Assembly (NCBI GenBank): GCA_945903655.1 | Contig: CAMDOY010000136.1 | Coordinates: forward strand, 1-8,856 | Source of the DNA: Rhizobium sp. Q54 | Lineage (GTDB): Bacteria > Pseudomonadota > Alphaproteobacteria > Rhizobiales > Beijerinckiaceae | Length of the DNA stretch: 8,856 bases | Reading direction: 5' to 3' | Part shown: piece after piece, positions 6,408-8,856 of the stretch | Position numbering within the stretch: the stretch's first letter is position 1 | Layout: the number at the start of each line of letters is the position of its first letter | Notes under the pieces: generated by a model | Seen by the model: the letters and a program-made list of their open reading frames with translations, nothing else | Told to the model about the DNA's origin: nothing | Databases searched by the model: none | Position numbers and translations under genes: made by a program

Positions 6408-7154
6408 TCAGACCGCCGCCTTGGCCTTCTCCGCCATAGCAGCTTGCGCCAGTTCGCCAAGCTGCTTTTGCACGCCCGGCTGGATGACCCCTGCGGACAT
6501 GATGAGTTTGAAGGCTTCGTCTGGCGTCAAACCGACCTCGATCGCCTCCGAGGCGGGCAGGTAGAACCAGAAGCCTGTCGTGGGGTTGGGCGTGCAGGGC
6601 AGGAAGACCGAGATATAGCCTCCCTCCCCCGGCAGCGCCTCAGCCAGAACCGGCGAGGGCGGCGCCGAGATGAAGGCCAGCGACCACATGCCCTTGGCCG
6701 GAAACTGCACGAGGCACACCTTTCGGAACGACGAGCTCTTCTGGGAAAAGACCGTCTCGAAGACCTGCTTCACCGCCTTGTAGATGCCGCGCACCACGGG
6801 CATGCGGTCAAGGATCAGCTCGCCCAGCCGGATAAAGCCTCGTCCCGCAATGTTGGCGGCCAGAAAACCCAGCAAGGTCAGGCCCAGAACCGCCAGCACC
6901 ACGCCCGTGCCGGGCAGGCGCACGGGCAGATAGGTGTCGGGCCAGAGCGTGGGCGGCACCAGAGGCTTCACCCAATGGTCCACCGTGTCGATGAACCACC
7001 AGACCAGCCAGCCCGTGACCGCCAGCGGCCCGGCGATGATGACGCCGGTGAGGAACCAGGCGCGCAGGCCCGCGCCAAAGCTCGGCGCTTTTGGTGGAGG
7101 CGCAGGCGGAAAGAGCTGAATGTCCTCCGCCTTGGGGATCTGAGGCTCGCTCAT
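6408..7154 (-). CDS. DUF502 family two-TM membrane protein
   Basis: 248 residues, an integral inner-membrane protein of the DUF502 family, whose function is not established. A short, proline-rich, probably cytoplasmic N-tail (PPAPPPKAP, 16-24) precedes TM1 (about 34-55, TGVIIAGPLAVTGWLVWWFI) and TM2 (about 82-104, GTGVVLAVLGLTLLGFLAA). The soluble C-terminal part carries family-like stretches: DRMPVVRGIYKAVKQVFETV (117-136), FPCTP-like FLPCTPNPTTGFWFYLP (184-200) and the region around IEVGLTPDEAFKLIMSAGV (205-223). The length is typical. The ATG at 7154 is supported by GGAG at 7163-7160 with a 5-nt spacer. It lies 126 bp downstream of the DEAD-box helicase gene on the same strand and converges on recG with 3 nt between the stops. 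DUF502 genes near recG are, to my knowledge, a recurrent alphaproteobacterial arrangement. Confidence 0.92.
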   Translation of the reverse strand: MSEPQIPKAEDIQLFPPAPPPKAPSFGAGLRAWFLTGVIIAGPLAVTGWLVWWFIDTVDHWVKPLVPPTLWPDTYLPVRLPGTGVVLAVLGLTLLGFLAANIAGRGFIRLGELILDRMPVVRGIYKAVKQVFETVFSQKSSSFRKVCLVQFPAKGMWSLAFISAPPSPVLAEALPGEGGYISVFLPCTPNPTTGFWFYLPASEAIEVGLTPDEAFKLIMSAGVIQPGVQKQLGELAQAAMAEKAKAAV

Positions 7155-7159
7155 GCAGG

Positions 7160-7163
7160 CTCC
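7160..7163 (-). promoter_or_regulatory. Ribosome binding site of the DUF502 gene
   Basis: GGAG on the minus strand, 5 nt before the ATG at 7154-7152. It supports that start. Confidence 0.6.
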
Positions 7164-7222
7164 GGGGGGCGATTGGACTCAACCGCCATTGGTCAAGATG
7201 GGCCTTACCCCTGAATCAAGCA

Positions 7223-7247
7223 AGCCCGGGGCCAGAGGCTCCGGGCT
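7223..7247 (-). terminator. Strong stem-loop after the DEAD-box helicase gene
   Basis: AGCCCGG (7223-7229) pairs with CCGGGCT (7241-7247), and GCC (7231-7233) pairs with GGC (7237-7239) around an AGA loop. This gives a nearly continuous 11-bp stem with one mismatch on the minus strand (a G-U pair on the plus strand). It lies 34 nt downstream of the helicase stop. On the minus strand it is followed by TGCTTGATTC, only moderately T-rich, so termination may be partial and allow some read-through into the DUF502 gene. Confidence 0.5.
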
Positions 7248-7280
7248 GCAAATTCGTGGGCTCACAAACCTGTGTGCGGA

Positions 7281-8663
7281 TCAGCGCGAAAAACCGCCGG
7301 CCTCACGCGCGGGACGCGGACGGCTCGCGCCGTTGCGGGCGAACTGGCCCTCGCGGGAGGGAGCCTTGGCCTGACCGGGACGGGGTCCCGTATGGGCGGG
7401 CTTGCCCGCGCCGGGACGGCCCTGGGGCTTGCCGCCACGACCGCCGGGGGCGGCGGCGCGCGGGGGCTCGCTGAGGGGACGGGCGCCGGGCTGGCGACGG
7501 TCGGTCGCGGGAATCGACTGGCGCGTCAGCTTCTCGATGGCGCGCAGCAGATGCCGCTCGGCGTCGTCGCACAGGGTGAAGGCCGCGCCATCGGCGCCAG
7601 CGCGCGCGGTGCGGCCGATGCGATGGACATAGCTCTCGGCCACATCGGGCAGCTCGTAATTGACCACATGGGTCACGCCGTCCACATCAATGCCGCGGGC
7701 GGCGATGTCGGTGGCGACGAGAACCGGGGTGCGTCCGGCGCGGAAGGTCTCGAGCGCCCGCTCGCGCTGGCCCTGGCTCTTGTTGCCATGGATCGCGACG
7801 GCGGAAAGGCCGACGCTGGCCAGATATTCCGTCACCTTGTCAGCGCCGCGCTTGGTGCGGGTGAAGACGATGGTGCGCTTGACCTCCGGCCGCTTCAGAA
7901 GCTCCGCCAGCAACTCACGCTTGCGGGTGGCCTCCACATGGAAGGCTTCCTGCCGGATGCGCTCGGCGGTGGTGGCGACAGGCGTCACCGAAACCTGCAC
8001 GGGGTTGCGCAGCATGTCGCCCGCAAGGCCCGCGATCTCCTTGGGCATGGTGGCCGAGAAGAAGAGGTTCTGACGCTCGCGCGGCAGCTTGGCGACGATC
8101 TTGCGGATCGGCACCACGAAGCCGAGATCCAGCATGTGATCGGCCTCGTCCAGCACGCAGACTTCCGTGCGGTCGAGGCGCACATTGCCGGTGCTCATAT
8201 GATCGAGCAGACGGCCGGGGGTGGCGACGACCACATCGAGGCCGCGCGCCAGAACCTGACGCTGCGGGCCCAGCGACACGCCGCCGACGATGCAGGCGAC
8301 CTGCAAGCGGGCGAAGCGGCCATAGGTGCGGAAACTCTCGGCGATCTGCGCCGCCAGCTCACGGGTGGGCGCCAGAACCAGAACGCGCACGAAGCCGGGA
8401 TCGGAACGGCGCGGGTTGGCCAGCAGGCGCTGGATGATGGGCAGCGCGAAGGCCGCCGTCTTGCCGGTGCCGGTCTGGGCGATGCCAAGCAAATCGCGAC
8501 CCTGCAGCAGGGAGGGGATGGACTGCGCCTGAATGGGGGTGGGATGGGTGTAGCCTTCTTCCGCCAGAGCGCGAAGAAGAGTCTCGACGAGGCCGAGATC
8601 TTTAAACTGAGTCAATGCGTCAACTTTCGATAAGGCCGATGGCGCCCATACGCGAGCGCGCAC
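7281..8663 (-). CDS. rhlE: DEAD-box ATP-dependent RNA helicase, RhlE type
   Basis: 460 residues from GTG at 8663. Superfamily 2 RNA helicase that unwinds short RNA duplexes with ATP, typically in RNA decay, ribosome assembly or cold adaptation. All core motifs are present: Q motif PTPIQ (41-45), Walker A AQTGTGKT (62-69), PTRELA (99-104), TPGR (148-151), DEAD (172-175), SAT (203-205), VFTRTKRGAD (266-275), VATDIAARGIDV (316-327) and HRIGRTARAG (347-356). Residues about 392-460 form a basic, Gly/Pro/Arg-rich disordered tail (e.g. GGRGGKPQGRPGAGKP), usual for RNA-binding extensions in this family. The start is uncertain: homology begins at the TTG at 8615-8613 (TQFKDLGL), which would shorten the protein by 16 residues, and neither start has a Shine-Dalgarno. 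Assignment to RhlE rather than another DEAD subgroup rests on the compact core and tail. Confidence 0.9.
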   Translation of the reverse strand: MRARVWAPSALSKVDALTQFKDLGLVETLLRALAEEGYTHPTPIQAQSIPSLLQGRDLLGIAQTGTGKTAAFALPIIQRLLANPRRSDPGFVRVLVLAPTRELAAQIAESFRTYGRFARLQVACIVGGVSLGPQRQVLARGLDVVVATPGRLLDHMSTGNVRLDRTEVCVLDEADHMLDLGFVVPIRKIVAKLPRERQNLFFSATMPKEIAGLAGDMLRNPVQVSVTPVATTAERIRQEAFHVEATRKRELLAELLKRPEVKRTIVFTRTKRGADKVTEYLASVGLSAVAIHGNKSQGQRERALETFRAGRTPVLVATDIAARGIDVDGVTHVVNYELPDVAESYVHRIGRTARAGADGAAFTLCDDAERHLLRAIEKLTRQSIPATDRRQPGARPLSEPPRAAAPGGRGGKPQGRPGAGKPAHTGPRPGQAKAPSREGQFARNGASRPRPAREAGGFSR

Positions 8664-8758
8664 AGCGTTGAGCCGTTAGGAGGGGAACGAGCCCCGCGTA
8701 ACTGGGCCGTGTCGAAGTCAGGAGAGACGAGCGCTCGACAGGAGTGCCGGAAGCACCA

Positions 8759-8812
8759 GCCTACGCGACTGGAGCGCTGTTGCTGCGTTGCAGCGAGATA
8801 GGGCCTACGCGA
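8759..8812. repeat. Two direct copies of GCCTACGCGA in the helicase leader/promoter region
   Basis: GCCTACGCGA occurs at 8759-8768 and 8803-8812, 44 bp apart and identical. The right copy overlaps the candidate -10 of the helicase promoter; the left copy would lie in the transcribed leader. Between them GCTGC (8782-8786) and GCAGC (8790-8794) form a 5-bp hairpin around a 3-nt loop. The role is unknown; a repressor site or leader-RNA element is possible. Confidence 0.45.
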
Positions 8813-8830
8813 TTACGGGGGTGGGGTCAA
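8802..8830 (-). promoter_or_regulatory. Candidate promoter of the DEAD-box helicase gene
   Basis: On the minus strand CTTGACC contains TTGACC (8830-8825), followed by a 17-nt spacer and TAGGCC (8807-8802). The -35 is strong and the -10 is weak. Transcription would begin near 8795, leaving a leader of about 130 nt to the GTG or 180 nt to the TTG. Long structured leaders are known for cold-induced RNA helicase genes, but cold control here is only a guess. Confidence 0.4.
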
Positions 8831-8856
8831 GGGTTTTGGGTGGTGGGCGGTCGGCA

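Noticed and set aside
7191..7196. TTGACC on the minus strand before the DUF502 gene, a possible -35
   Set aside because: The position 17 nt downstream reads ATCGCC, a poor -10; too weak to call a promoter.
7272..8633. 453-codon open frame on the plus strand
   Set aside because: Mirror of the DEAD-box helicase gene, whose motifs are all intact on the minus strand.

Overview
The window looks like chromosomal DNA of a high-GC alphaproteobacterium, probably in or near the Hyphomicrobiales (Rhizobiales). This rests on strong G/C third-position bias, a gene set (mfd, sdhE, recG, DUF502) whose proteins read like alphaproteobacterial versions, and promoter-like sites with CTTGAC/TTGACC -35 elements. 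I could not search a database, so the genus is left open.

Layout from left to right: (1) 1-1982, minus strand, the N-terminal 660 codons of mfd (transcription-repair coupling factor), cut by the window edge just after Walker A. (2) 1987-2283, minus, sdhE (SDH flavinylation factor), 4 nt upstream of mfd and forming an operon with it, with a clear promoter at 2346-2374 and a perfect Shine-Dalgarno. (3) About 2450-4250, a visibly AT-richer block holding one large minus-strand gene (2558-4141) for a protein with an N-terminal HTH-like segment and an AlbA_2/Schlafen-type domain. A 12-bp direct repeat and a TTAACACAT repeat cluster sit at its edges. (4) 4308-6404, plus, complete recG, apparently without a Shine-Dalgarno and preceded by a C-rich/G-quadruplex-type tract. 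(5) 6408-7154, minus, a DUF502 two-TM membrane protein converging on recG with only 3 nt between the stop codons. (6) 7281-8663, minus, a DEAD-box RNA helicase of the RhlE type with a basic low-complexity tail and a long structured leader. A strong stem-loop lies between it and the DUF502 gene.

Functionally the core is genome maintenance: Mfd removes stalled RNA polymerase and recruits excision repair, and RecG remodels stalled forks and Holliday junctions with a related motor. SdhE serves respiration and appears to ride in the mfd operon. The DEAD-box helicase probably remodels RNA. The most unusual part is the single-gene low-GC block between the divergent recG and sdhE-mfd units. It looks like acquired accessory DNA, possibly a stress or defence gene, but no integrase, transposase or partner gene is visible, so that role is only a hypothesis. 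No tRNA, rRNA, CRISPR array or insertion sequence was found.
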